Shown here: piece by piece, positions 39,703 through 48,455 of the stretch
How positions within the stretch are numbered: position 1 is the first letter of the stretch
Layout of the letters: each line of letters opens with the position of its first letter
Assembly (NCBI GenBank): GCA_963700865.1
Contig: CAVOZC010000017.1
Location: 124,001 to 188,000, forward strand
DNA: 64,000 bases
Direction of reading: 5' to 3'
Source of the DNA: CAVOGJ01 sp963700865
Lineage (GTDB): Bacteria; Planctomycetota; Planctomycetia; Pirellulales; Pirellulaceae
The notes under the pieces: generated by a model
Told to the model about the DNA's origin: nothing
The model's input: only the letters and a program-made list of their open reading frames with translations
The model's database searches: none
Position numbers and translations under genes: made by a program

Positions 39703-40389
39703 ATGATCACTAAACAAAGGTCGGGACGGCGCGAAGTCGCTGCTACGGAACTGCAAGCCCATGGTATCGGCAGGCACGCACGGCAAGCGGTCGACAGCCT
39801 TTCGGTGGGACTGACCCATCTCCGCGATCTACTCATGGTTCGTGCCCATGATGACGTACAGCAGGCCTATGGAGTGGATACCAGCCTGGCAACGTCGCTC
39901 TCCAGCATGCAACGCCAGACACGGCACGCCAAGTTTGAGATTGAGGCGTATTCCTGCATCGTGGCCGCCGAGGAGATCGCCCAACAGGATCATGGGGATA
40001 TTACGGATGCCTGGATTCTTGATTGGCTCTGCGGGCTGCGACTGGGCAGCGGTTATGAATCGATCTTCAAGAAACGCGTCGAACACTACCGTAGCGGCTC
40101 GATTGAGGAGCGGCGGCTGAAGTTCGTGTCCATCCTGCAAGAGGTCATGCCGGAGAGTAAACGGGCACCGCTGGTTTTGTTTCGCCTGTTCCCTCGTTCG
40201 GTCCGCATCATGGCGGCCATTGCCTTTGGCGATGCCATCCGCGCGGAACTGCTGCGTGACGAACAAACGGGACTGCTGCCCGCCATTAGCGACTGTCGCG
40301 AGTGTCATGGCCGAGTGCTCGAAAACGACGAAATCTGCCGTTGCTGCGGCAATCCGCTGTGGCACTTCACGTGGCTCCTCTCGGATTAG
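39703..40389 (+). CDS. Uncharacterised protein with C-terminal zinc ribbon
   Basis: 228 aa. ATG 39703 follows GGGAGG. The body is helical (LSVGLTHLRDLLMVRAHDDV, EIEAYSCIVAAEEIAQQD, RAPLVLFRLFPRSVRIMAA) without a family I recognise. The C-terminus has a CxxC-x11-CxxC zinc ribbon (CRECHGRVLENDEICRCCG), which suggests nucleic-acid or protein contact. No signal peptide or membrane helix. It stands alone, with converging glgX. Function unknown. Confidence 0.7.
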   Translation: MITKQRSGRREVAATELQAHGIGRHARQAVDSLSVGLTHLRDLLMVRAHDDVQQAYGVDTSLATSLSSMQRQTRHAKFEIEAYSCIVAAEEIAQQDHGDITDAWILDWLCGLRLGSGYESIFKKRVEHYRSGSIEERRLKFVSILQEVMPESKRAPLVLFRLFPRSVRIMAAIAFGDAIRAELLRDEQTGLLPAISDCRECHGRVLENDEICRCCGNPLWHFTWLLSD

Positions 40390-40716
40390 GCGTGCCCCAC
40401 GTGACGCTGGGGCCGGCGTTTCACGTTCGCTGGCCACGGCGGCACGAAACGTCGGGACACTGCGTCTCTCCGGGACGGTCGTGCCGGCGACGATCGGAAT
40501 CCCCACGGGGAAAACCGGTGCCGTAGCTCGATTCTCGGCTGATCTCACTAGGCCCAATGACAGGCGAGCAGCCTCTCTTACGATGCCATGGTGCGCCCAA
40601 CCGCTCACTTTGCCGGTGAGAGTGCGCGGCTCCGCACGGATCAAGTCTCTTCCGCAGCCGCACATGTGCGGCTGCGAGTCGTGGCGGCACCTGGCGACCC
40701 CGCGGAGGGGGATGGG
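40390..40716. other. Convergent spacer with palindrome
   Basis: A 327-bp gap between the converging zinc-ribbon gene and glgX. It has no supported gene. Its one clear structure is the 24-bp palindrome at 40653-40676. Confidence 0.55.
40653..40676. terminator. Perfect 24-bp palindrome, likely two-way terminator
   Basis: Each arm is CGCAGCCGCACA or its complement, with no mismatch over 12 bp. It sits between two converging genes, 41 bp past the glgX stop and about 260 bp past the other. There is no U-tract on either side, so action as a terminator is inferred. Confidence 0.5.
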
Positions 40717-42801
40717 TCACCGCCCGCGAATCAGGACCACGATCGAGCGGCCGCTGACGAGCAGACTGGAAGAGCGGACGACGACTTCGCTGCCGGGCTC
40801 GCAAAAGTCGTGGGGGCTGTGGCGACTGGTGTCGATCACGCGCCGCCAGGCACGGGGCTGTCCCTCATGGATGGAAAATGTGCGATCGTCCGGGGCGGCA
40901 TTGATCATCACGTACAAATCGTCATCCTGCTCCGAGCGACCATCGAGGAAGAAAGCCAGTTGCCGCGATTCGTACGACATATCAACATCGCGGTGGCAGC
41001 CATACCAATGCACATCTTCTCGCCAGAAGCGGCTGCGGCAGAGGGAGGGATGGGACTTGCGAAAGGCGATCATCAGGCGAAAAAAGCGAAAGAAGTCGTG
41101 ATTGACTTTGAGGAGGTCCCAGTCGAGCCACGTGGTCTCGTTATCTTGGTTGTAAGGGTTATTGTTGCCGAACTGCGTTTGCAGAAACTCATCGCCCGCC
41201 AGAAACATCGGCGTTCCATTAGCGAGAAAGAGCAGACAGCAGAAGTTTTTCGCCTGCCGGCGGCGCAATTCGGCCACCGGCTGGGGCACGTCGTGGTCCC
41301 CTTCATGACCACAATTCCAGCTGTAATTGGCCCGCGGGCCGTCGGTGTTGTCGTGTCCGTTGGCCCAATTATGCCGCTGGTTGTACGAGACCTGATCGTA
41401 CAAGGTGAAGCCGTCATGCGAATTGACGTAATTGATGCTCTGGTAAGCGTGATAGGCGTGCAGACGATCGTCGGGGAACAGGTCGTCACTACCGTAGAGA
41501 CGGTACATGAGTGCCCCCACCAGCCCCGCGTCTCCGCGCACAAAACGCCGCACATCGTCGCGAAATCGATCATTCCACTGCTGCCAGCGCATGCCAGGGA
41601 ACGACTCGCCCAGTTGGTACGCCCCCGCCGCATCCCACGGCTCGGCAATCAACCGCACCTGGCCGAGGCTCGGGTCGGCGCGGATTTCGGCGAAAATCGG
41701 CGGGTCGCTCCAATTGATCGAGCCGTTCGGGTTGCGTGCAAAGGCCGATGCGAGATCAAAGCGAAAGCCATCGACATGCATCTCGACCGCCCAGTAGCGG
41801 AGACTGTCGAGGATCATCCGCCGCACGTAGCGATTGCCGCAATTCAGCGTGTTGCCGGTGCCTGAGTAGTTTGCGTACGGATCTTCCGGATCCCCCGAGA
41901 ACATGTAGTAGCTGCTGTTATCGATTCCCTTGAAATTGAAGATGGGGCCGTCATGATTCCCCTCGGCCGTGTGGTTGTAAACAACATCCAGAATGACCTC
42001 GATCCCCACATTGTGCAGGGCCTTGACCATGGCTCGGAATTCGTTGGACCGCTGCAGGGGATCGTCCGTGGCCGAAAATTCACTGTGCGGTGTGAAAAAA
42101 TTCAGGGTGCGATAGCCCCAGTAGTTATCCTCATCCGGATCGAACTGGAAGACGGGCATCAGTTCGACGGCGGTCACGCCGAGCTCCTGCAGGTAGGGTA
42201 TCCGTTCCACCAGGCCCGCAAAGGTGCCTCGTTTGTCGCGTGAGACCCCGCTGTTGGCGCGCTGCGTAAAGCCCCGCACGTGCAGCTCGTAGATCACGAG
42301 ATCCGATTCATGATGGGGCCGACGCTCTTCCCCCCAGTCGAAGGCCGGTTCATCCGCCATCAAGACGCCCAGCGGGGCATGCCCCGCGTTGGATCCCGGG
42401 CGGGCGGCCGCATCCCGCTCATGACCGTCCGGGAAGAAGACGGATCTGGCATACGGATCGAGCAGGACCTTGTCGGGGTCAAAGGCGTGCCAGCCATGTA
42501 GCCCCGTCGCCGCGGGACCATCGAGCACCCATCCGTAATAGCAGGCCTTGCCGAGCCGCTTTAGGGGCAGGCGGCAGTGCCAGATACGGCCCGATTTGTT
42601 CCGCAGGTAATCCAATTCCACCGACAAACAGGGCCGCGTCTGGTCCTGGCGGTCGTAGAGCAACAACTTCACTGCATCCGCATACTGCGAGTAAATCGCA
42701 AAGTTGTAGGCCTGCTCCTCTTCGATCCAGGTGACACCTAATGGGTTCGGAGAACCCTCTTGCGACAACCAGCCCCGCAGCGGCGGTGTACTCACGGCCA
42801 T
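40717..42801 (-). CDS. glgX: Glycogen debranching enzyme (isoamylase type, GH13)
   Basis: 694 aa from ATG 42801 (MAVSTPPLRGW); the longer frame adds a Cys-rich tail that is not conserved. An N-terminal CBM48-type domain (FAIYSQYADAVKLLLYDR) is followed by the GH13 barrel: ILDVVYNHTAEGN, DGFRFDLASAFARN with the nucleophile Asp, LIAEPWDAAGAYQLG with the acid Glu, and YVNSHDGFTLYDQVSYN. It cuts alpha-1,6 branches of glycogen. It is a single gene with no glycogen partners beside it. Confidence 0.93.
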   Translation of the reverse strand: MAVSTPPLRGWLSQEGSPNPLGVTWIEEEQAYNFAIYSQYADAVKLLLYDRQDQTRPCLSVELDYLRNKSGRIWHCRLPLKRLGKACYYGWVLDGPAATGLHGWHAFDPDKVLLDPYARSVFFPDGHERDAAARPGSNAGHAPLGVLMADEPAFDWGEERRPHHESDLVIYELHVRGFTQRANSGVSRDKRGTFAGLVERIPYLQELGVTAVELMPVFQFDPDEDNYWGYRTLNFFTPHSEFSATDDPLQRSNEFRAMVKALHNVGIEVILDVVYNHTAEGNHDGPIFNFKGIDNSSYYMFSGDPEDPYANYSGTGNTLNCGNRYVRRMILDSLRYWAVEMHVDGFRFDLASAFARNPNGSINWSDPPIFAEIRADPSLGQVRLIAEPWDAAGAYQLGESFPGMRWQQWNDRFRDDVRRFVRGDAGLVGALMYRLYGSDDLFPDDRLHAYHAYQSINYVNSHDGFTLYDQVSYNQRHNWANGHDNTDGPRANYSWNCGHEGDHDVPQPVAELRRRQAKNFCCLLFLANGTPMFLAGDEFLQTQFGNNNPYNQDNETTWLDWDLLKVNHDFFRFFRLMIAFRKSHPSLCRSRFWREDVHWYGCHRDVDMSYESRQLAFFLDGRSEQDDDLYVMINAAPDDRTFSIHEGQPRAWRRVIDTSRHSPHDFCEPGSEVVVRSSSLLVSGRSIVVLIRGR

Positions 42802-43293
42802 ACTTGGTCTCTGCTCCCTCGCGTGCGCTGCACAGCAGGCGTGCTCATTCGCACAGTCCTCAATTTTACGATCATCGGCCACACACCCAGTTTTTTGCCC
42901 ACCTCGTCGGGAAGTCGCCAATGCAACCCCAGCGTGGGGAGGCGGTCGACACCCGTCCCATCAACCGAGCCGAACCCCAGCCCAACGGCACACGCCTTGC
43001 TACCGATGGAATCGGTCTCGAAACTCGGTGGCGGGAATCGATGCCGGCTGATCGGGAGACCAGCGGGTCTCTCTTCCGCAGGCACCGAAGGGCGTAACGC
43101 CTCGCGGCAGTGGGCCTTCCGACACCCAGGGTTTCGGAACGAAAGTTGGCCGACAGCATAGGCAGGTTTTGCTCCAAAAAAAAGTGGGGCGGAACGGTTC
43201 CGCACCGCTTAGTGTGCCGTGGGGCGCGGCGGGCCCCCATGGCGGGAAAACCGGATGAGGAGGCCCGGGGTGACCGCCCTGGGGAGGGGAAGT
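42802..43293. other. Divergent spacer between glgX and the phosphofructokinase gene
   Basis: A 492-bp gap. Open frames overlap on both strands with no family match. A short inverted repeat (GCGGAACGGTTCCGC, 43189-43203) has an A8 run just to its left, which on the minus strand would be hairpin plus T-run; nothing on that strand obviously needs ending there. The promoters of both genes should lie here. Confidence 0.5.
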
Positions 43294-44493
43294 ATGAGTC
43301 AGCACAAGGGTACGATTGGTATTTTGACGGGCGGAGGAGACGTTCCAGGATTGAATCCGGCCATCCGAGCCGTCATGTTCCGCGCACTGCGCGAGGGGTA
43401 TCAGGTCTTGGGTATTCGCCGAGGATGGGCCGGCCTGGTCGAGGTAATCCCCGACAAGGGGGCCGACAATTCTTCCCATATCCAGGTACTGACCGAGGAG
43501 TTGGTAAACCGAGCCGGTCGGACCGGCGGGACGTTTCTGCACAGCTCGCGGACTCGGCCGAGCCATCTCCCGCGGGCCGTGGTGCCGCCGCATCTCCGTG
43601 ACCGCTATGCGAACGAGATCAACGATGTGACCCCTCACGTGCTCAAGAATCTCGAATTCCTGGGCATCAACTATCTGATTCCGATCGGCGGAGACGATAC
43701 CCTCAGTTATGGGCAGCGGCTGCATGAGGAAGGGGTCAACGTGGTCGCCATTCCCAAGACGATGGACAACGACGTGCCCGGTACCGATTATTGTATCGGC
43801 TTCAGCACCTGCGTCACGCGCACGATTGAACTGACTCACCGGTTGCGGACCGCCGCCGGCTCGCATGAGCGTTTCCTCGTGATTGAGGTGTTTGGACGCT
43901 ACGCCGGCTTTACGGCGCTGTTGCCCACCATGGCCGGCGCTGCCGACCGGTGCTTGATTCCCGAGTATCCGTTCGAGATGGAACGGTTGGCGGAATTGCT
44001 GTCCTTTGACCGTCGGCATCATCCCAGCAAATACGCGGTGGCCCTGGTTTCTGAAGGCGCCACTCTGAAAAACGACTCGGATATGTCGTTTGAAGGACAG
44101 GAGACCGATCAGTACGGGCACCGCAAGCTGGGAGGGATCGGCGATCGCGTATCGGCAAAATTGAAGGAACTTTCACCGGCCTACAACCAGGGCGAGCGGG
44201 TGAATGTCGTCAGCCAGCGACTCGGTTATCTCGTGCGGTGCGGTGAACCGGATGCGATCGACTCGATCGTGCCCATGGCCTTTGGCAATCTGGCACTCGA
44301 CTTGATCCTGCAGGGTACCTCGGGACGCTTGGTCTGTCTGCGACATGGTATCTATAGTAACGTGCCGATCGAAGCGATCACGGGCACGAAGAAGGTCGTC
44401 GACGTTACGAAGTATTACCACCCCGACCGGTTGCGGCCGCAATACGAGACCTTTGATCGACAACCGCTGTTTATCATGACGAGCGAGGGCTGA
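43294..44493 (+). CDS. 6-phosphofructokinase, PPi-dependent type signature
   Basis: 399 aa from ATG 43294 with GGGGAGGGGA upstream. The phosphofructokinase fold starts TIGILTGGGDVPGLNPAIRA. Two diagnostic places point to pyrophosphate as phosphoryl donor: Asp135 in GGDDT (ATP enzymes have Gly) and Lys155 in PKTMDNDVPG (ATP enzymes usually have Gly). Substrate residues appear in VIEVFGRYAGFTAL, the fructose 6-phosphate region. It catalyses the reversible fructose 6-phosphate to 1,6-bisphosphate step. A BON-domain gene follows 120 bp downstream. Confidence 0.9.
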   Translation: MSQHKGTIGILTGGGDVPGLNPAIRAVMFRALREGYQVLGIRRGWAGLVEVIPDKGADNSSHIQVLTEELVNRAGRTGGTFLHSSRTRPSHLPRAVVPPHLRDRYANEINDVTPHVLKNLEFLGINYLIPIGGDDTLSYGQRLHEEGVNVVAIPKTMDNDVPGTDYCIGFSTCVTRTIELTHRLRTAAGSHERFLVIEVFGRYAGFTALLPTMAGAADRCLIPEYPFEMERLAELLSFDRRHHPSKYAVALVSEGATLKNDSDMSFEGQETDQYGHRKLGGIGDRVSAKLKELSPAYNQGERVNVVSQRLGYLVRCGEPDAIDSIVPMAFGNLALDLILQGTSGRLVCLRHGIYSNVPIEAITGTKKVVDVTKYYHPDRLRPQYETFDRQPLFIMTSEG

Positions 44494-44613
44494 AATGAAC
44501 GGCGGCATTTGCTCCCCGGCGGCGCATCTTGGGAATCGAAATGTGGAAGGCCGCGGACCCTCCTCCTTGTTGTCCCCCATGACGGCTTCCCCAGCAACAT
44601 CCTAGAAATTCCC

Positions 44614-44829
44614 ATGACTTCCAGCGAATCGCCGGCGAACATCGCGAATCAGATCCTTCGCGCCAGCGCCTACCCCCCCATTCGATCCTTGACCTGCACC
44701 TTTCGTGACGGAGTCTTGACGATCGGTGGGGACCTGCCGAGTTTCCATCTCAAACAAGTCGCCCAGGCGGCCGTGCAGGGCGTCGAGGGAGTGATGCAAG
44801 TCGAAAATCGCATCGAGGTGAGGCACTAG
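44614..44829 (+). CDS. Small BON-domain protein
   Basis: 71 aa from ATG 44614. A single BON-like domain: IRSLTCTFRDGVLTIGGDLPSF, then KQVAQAAVQGVEGVMQVENRIEV, with the conserved hydrophobic-Gly pattern. There is no signal peptide. BON domains bind membranes or lipids in many proteins; the role here is unknown. Confidence 0.75.
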   Translation: MTSSESPANIANQILRASAYPPIRSLTCTFRDGVLTIGGDLPSFHLKQVAQAAVQGVEGVMQVENRIEVRH

Positions 44830-45033
44830 CCGCAGATCTCAAGCCAGGGGCGAAGGCCAACCCACGGTCCGGTTTGCCAATCGGTCGGTCGACGCTATGC
44901 TTGGGAGCATGGTGCCAGTTTTCTCCAGAAGCGACGATTTCCGGTGGGCTGCCACCACGATCCGTCGACACCGATTGGTAAGCAGCGATCCGTCCACCAG
45001 CAGTCCCCAGCGAGCAGTCAGGAGCGAGCAGTT

Positions 45034-45525
45034 ATGAGCGACCCAGCGATTTTGGAAACGCTACGTGGTGTCGAGTTCTTTCGCGACATCGCGGACGAAC
45101 ACCTGCAACGGGTGGCCGAGATTGCCCGCCCGGCCGAATTCCCGGCCAATACCGAGATGTTTCGCGAACACGACGTTGCCAAGGATGTGTACGTTATCAT
45201 CAGCGGTCAAGTATCGCTCGTGATTTGCCAGCCCAAAGTCGGCTGTCGGCAACTGATGGAGGTCGGGGATGGTGAGTTCGTGGGCTGGTCGCCGCTGGTC
45301 GGACGGGCTCACCTGACAGACACGGCCCACACCCTCACCGCTGTAAAGACGCTGGCCTTTGACGGCGAAGCGCTCCTGGCCAAGTGTAGCGAGGACCCGA
45401 AATTCGGCCTCGAGATCATGCAGCGGGTGGCCGTGGCACTTGCGCAGAGGCTCAGCGCCACTCGACTGCAACTGCTCAATCTGAGCGGCATGGCCCTCCC
45501 CTCCGTGCAAATCGAGTCAGACTGA
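45034..45525 (+). CDS. Stand-alone cyclic nucleotide-binding domain protein
   Basis: 163 aa from ATG 45034. A Crp-type beta-roll: LRGVEFFRDIADEHLQRVAEI, FREHDVAKDVYVIISGQVSLVI and VGDGEFVGWSPLVG in the ligand pocket, where GE-FVGWSPL replaces the R-S-A pattern expected for cAMP. It ends in a helix (VAVALAQRLSATRLQLLN) and has no helix-turn-helix. It cannot act as a normal Crp repressor and may be a sensor subunit. The ligand is unclear because the usual Arg/Ser contacts are not visible. Confidence 0.82.
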   Translation: MSDPAILETLRGVEFFRDIADEHLQRVAEIARPAEFPANTEMFREHDVAKDVYVIISGQVSLVICQPKVGCRQLMEVGDGEFVGWSPLVGRAHLTDTAHTLTAVKTLAFDGEALLAKCSEDPKFGLEIMQRVAVALAQRLSATRLQLLNLSGMALPSVQIESD

Positions 45526-45575
45526 GCCGGCTCCCGGAACGGGACGGTAGCCCGCGACACGCTTCGCCCTGGTCT

Positions 45576-46520
45576 TTACCCATCCACCGATGGGTCCAAT
45601 AGCGTTTCCAGATGCAAGGCCACGCTTTCGCCGAGGGCCGTGGGATCGTATCCTCCCTCCAGGACACTCACGAGCCGCCCCTCGGCATGCTCGGCTGCGA
45701 TCCCCAGCACGATCCGGGTGAGTTCGCCAAAGTCCTCCGTTTCCAAACCGAGGGACCCGATCGGATCCGCCCGATGGGCGTCAAAGCCGGCGGAGATGAA
45801 CACGAGTTGGGGTTGCAGCTGGGCGGCGAACCGTCCGAGGGACCGCTCGAAGCGGTCCAGGTAATCGCGGCGCGACGTCCCCCAGGCCACCGGCAGATTG
45901 AGGGTGCTGCCGAGTCCCGGTCCGGCCCCCGTCTCGTCCTCGCTCCCGCTCCCCGGATAAAAGGGAAAACGGTGGATCGACAGGAAGCCGACCCGCGCGT
46001 CCTCCCAGAAGATGGCCTGGGTTCCATTGCCGTGATGCACGTCCCAATCGACAATCAACACGCGATCCAACCCCAGTTCGTGCGTCGCCACCCGTGCTCC
46101 GACGGCAATGTTGTTGAACAGACAGAATCCCATGGCGTCGCGCGTCAACGCGTGATGGCCCGGCGGTCGCACCAGGCACAGGGCCTGCCGGTCCTCGCCC
46201 CCAACGACCCGCTCCACCGCATCCGCCACCGCCCCCGCCGCCCACAAGGCAACCTCGTAGGAGCGAGGACACACGACAGTGTCCTGTTCGATCCGGCCCC
46301 CCCCTTGCTCGGCGTACTTCTTCAGCTGCTGCACGTAGGCAGCCGGATGGACCAGCTCCAGCCGGGCAAGGGTTGCCGGGTCCCATGTGGGCCGAGCGCA
46401 ACGGGCCTCCAGCCCCCGAGCCCGCAGATGGCGGGTGATGGCTTCCAGACGACGCGGATGCTCCGGATGAAGGCCCGTCTGATGGGCGAGAAAGATCGGA
46501 TCGTGGTAAAGGAGCGTCAT
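45576..46520 (-). CDS. Histone deacetylase-family protein (AcuC/HDAC-like)
   Basis: 314 aa from ATG 46520; the longer frame is not conserved-looking. HDAC motifs: FLAHQTGLHPEHPRRLEAI near the start, LVRPPGHHALTRDAMGFC, IVDWDVHHGNGTQAIFW with the zinc Asp/His, FISAGFDAHRADPIG and SVLEGGYDPTAL. These deacetylases act on acetyl-lysine or polyamines in the cytoplasm. It converges with the cNMP gene; a cluster of repeated motifs lies upstream. Confidence 0.93.
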   Translation of the reverse strand: MTLLYHDPIFLAHQTGLHPEHPRRLEAITRHLRARGLEARCARPTWDPATLARLELVHPAAYVQQLKKYAEQGGGRIEQDTVVCPRSYEVALWAAGAVADAVERVVGGEDRQALCLVRPPGHHALTRDAMGFCLFNNIAVGARVATHELGLDRVLIVDWDVHHGNGTQAIFWEDARVGFLSIHRFPFYPGSGSEDETGAGPGLGSTLNLPVAWGTSRRDYLDRFERSLGRFAAQLQPQLVFISAGFDAHRADPIGSLGLETEDFGELTRIVLGIAAEHAEGRLVSVLEGGYDPTALGESVALHLETLLDPSVDG

Positions 46521-47177
46521 CAGAGCGCCTCGCTGCCGTGTCGAGGAAGGGGATCGCCGCGATATCCACCGTTCACCGGAAGGGCTCAACTTCCTCCCAT
46601 GCAAAATCGTGTGTTCCAAGAAGTGTAACGCGCTACGCGGCAGTGCCCAGTTGCCGAACACAAGCGTCAGCTCCCGCGGAACGAACGGTCGAGCCGCCGT
46701 GGCGTGATGCGCGGTTTCGCACACCGATAGCGCGCACGGCGCGTAGTAATCGCACAGTCACGCCCGCCATGGCGCGATCATTCGCACAGCGGACCCTGAA
46801 ATCGCGCGAATAATCGCACACTGCAAGCGCGCGTGACGATTCCATTCAGGCCGACCGCCGCGACGGAAGGCAAAATTTGGCGAGAAAGCACCCCGGTCGG
46901 CCAGCAGTCAACGGCTTGAAAAACTGGTATGGTAGTTGCTCAAGCATGTCGGCTGAGAAGGTCGCTTTTGTAGTGTGTTCTCTCGATTCGTTCTCGACGG
47001 CATCCCAATGCATTCAGCGGTTGATCTGAGGCAGATGGGGGGGGTTGGGTTCTGATGCCAGGTGGGGGTTGGGCCGCGCGTTCGCGGCCGCGTTTCCATG
47101 GGCTGCCGGCAAGGATGTTCCCGTAACGCTGGTTTACGTGACGCTAATTCTGTGGCGCTATTTAGGGAGAAGGTGAG
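46521..47177. other. Divergent spacer between deacetylase and pha genes
   Basis: A 657-bp gap containing four phased motif copies (46706-46820, listed separately). The rest, 46821-47177, holds the promoter of the pha operon and no supported gene. Confidence 0.5.
46706..46820. repeat. Four phased copies of a GCGCG-N3-6-TCGCACA motif
   Basis: TCGCACA occurs at 46717-46723, 46750-46756, 46782-46788 and 46814-46820, so spacing is 33, 32 and 32 bp, close to three helical turns. Each copy has GCGCG 3-6 bp to its left. They lie between the divergent deacetylase and phaA genes, as repeated protein-binding sites often do. Confidence 0.7.
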
Positions 47178-48359
47178 ATGACGCGTGAAGTGGTAGTACT
47201 GAGTGGCGTGCGAACGCCGATTGGAGGATACGGTGGAAGTCTCAAGGACATCCCCCCCAGCACGCTGGCGGCAAAATGCGTCCGTGAGGCGGTGAAGCGA
47301 TCGGGCGTCTCGCCTGCGGATGTCGGACACGTGGTGTTTGGCAATATCATTCACACCGACGTTCACGATCATTATCTGGCCCGCGTCGCCGGTATTCAGG
47401 GAGGCCTGCCTCACGAAACCCCCGCATTGACGCTGAACCGGCTGTGCGGCAGCGGCTTGCAGGCCATCATCACGGCGGCTCAGACGATCATGCTGGGCGA
47501 TGCCGAGGTGACGGTGGCCGGGGGCGCGGAGAATATGAGTCGTAGTCCCTACGCGTCGGCGGCGATGCGTTTTGGCGCCCGCATGAACGATACGACGTTG
47601 GTGGACATGATGGTGGGTGCCTTGAGCGACCCGTTCGACGATTGTCACATGGGCGTCACGGCGGAAAATGTCGCCAAGAAATACAACATTTCTCGACAGG
47701 ACCAGGACGAACTGGCGGTGGAGAGTCATCGCCGAGCCGGCGAGGCCATCGACCATGGTTACTTCAAGGCGCAGATTATCCCGATCGAGATCAAGGTCAA
47801 ACGCGACCTGGTTCCGTTCGAGGTTGACGAAACGGTCCGTTATGGCACGACGGTCGAGAAACTGGCCAAACTACCCACCGTGTTCGATCCGGCGGGAACG
47901 GTCACCCCGGGCAACGCTTCGAGCATCAATGACGCGGCGGCGGCGGTGGTGCTGGCTGACCGCGAGTATGCCGAAAAGCACGGCTTGAAACCGATGGGGC
48001 GGCTTGTCGATTACAGCTACGCCGGTGTCGATCCCAAGTACATGGGGATGGGACCGGTGCCGGCGGTCAAACGGTTGCTGGAAAAGACCGGCTTCGGACT
48101 GGACGACATCGATGTGTTCGAGGTGAACGAGGCCTTCGCGGCTCAAGCCATCGCCGTCTGTCGGGAATTGAAGTTGCCGATGGACCGCACGAATCCGAAC
48201 GGCAGCGGCATTTCGCTGGGACACCCGATCGGGGCCACCGGCGCGATCCTGGCGATCAAGGCACTCTACGAGTTGAATCGGACCGGAAACAAACGGGCGT
48301 TGGTCACCATGTGCATCGGCGGTGGCCAGGGCATTGCCGCCATCTTTGAGCACGCGTAA
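47178..48359 (+). CDS. phaA: Acetyl-CoA acetyltransferase (beta-ketothiolase)
   Basis: 393 aa, start preceded by GGGAGAAGGTGAG. Thiolase active site: Cys90 in LTLNRLCGSGLQ, His in GISLGHPIGATGA and the second Cys in VTMCIGGGQG. It condenses two acyl-CoA units to a 3-ketoacyl-CoA. It is the first of four polyhydroxyalkanoate genes on one strand, so the biosynthetic role is more likely than breakdown. Confidence 0.94.
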   Translation: MTREVVVLSGVRTPIGGYGGSLKDIPPSTLAAKCVREAVKRSGVSPADVGHVVFGNIIHTDVHDHYLARVAGIQGGLPHETPALTLNRLCGSGLQAIITAAQTIMLGDAEVTVAGGAENMSRSPYASAAMRFGARMNDTTLVDMMVGALSDPFDDCHMGVTAENVAKKYNISRQDQDELAVESHRRAGEAIDHGYFKAQIIPIEIKVKRDLVPFEVDETVRYGTTVEKLAKLPTVFDPAGTVTPGNASSINDAAAAVVLADREYAEKHGLKPMGRLVDYSYAGVDPKYMGMGPVPAVKRLLEKTGFGLDDIDVFEVNEAFAAQAIAVCRELKLPMDRTNPNGSGISLGHPIGATGAILAIKALYELNRTGNKRALVTMCIGGGQGIAAIFEHA

Positions 48360-48370
48360 GGGGGCAGCTT

Positions 48371-48395
48371 CCGACCCGCACCAGGTGCGGGTCGG
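48371..48395 (+). terminator. 10-bp-stem hairpin between phaA and phaB
   Basis: CCGACCCGCA (48371-48380) and TGCGGGTCGG (48386-48395) with a 5-nt loop, 12 bp past the phaA stop and about 60 bp before phaB. No T-run follows. It could partly end transcription or protect the upstream message. Confidence 0.55.
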
Positions 48396-48455
48396 TGGGG
48401 AACACAATTTCACACGCGCCAAGCGTGATAGCAGAAAAACCACGAGGAGATTTCT

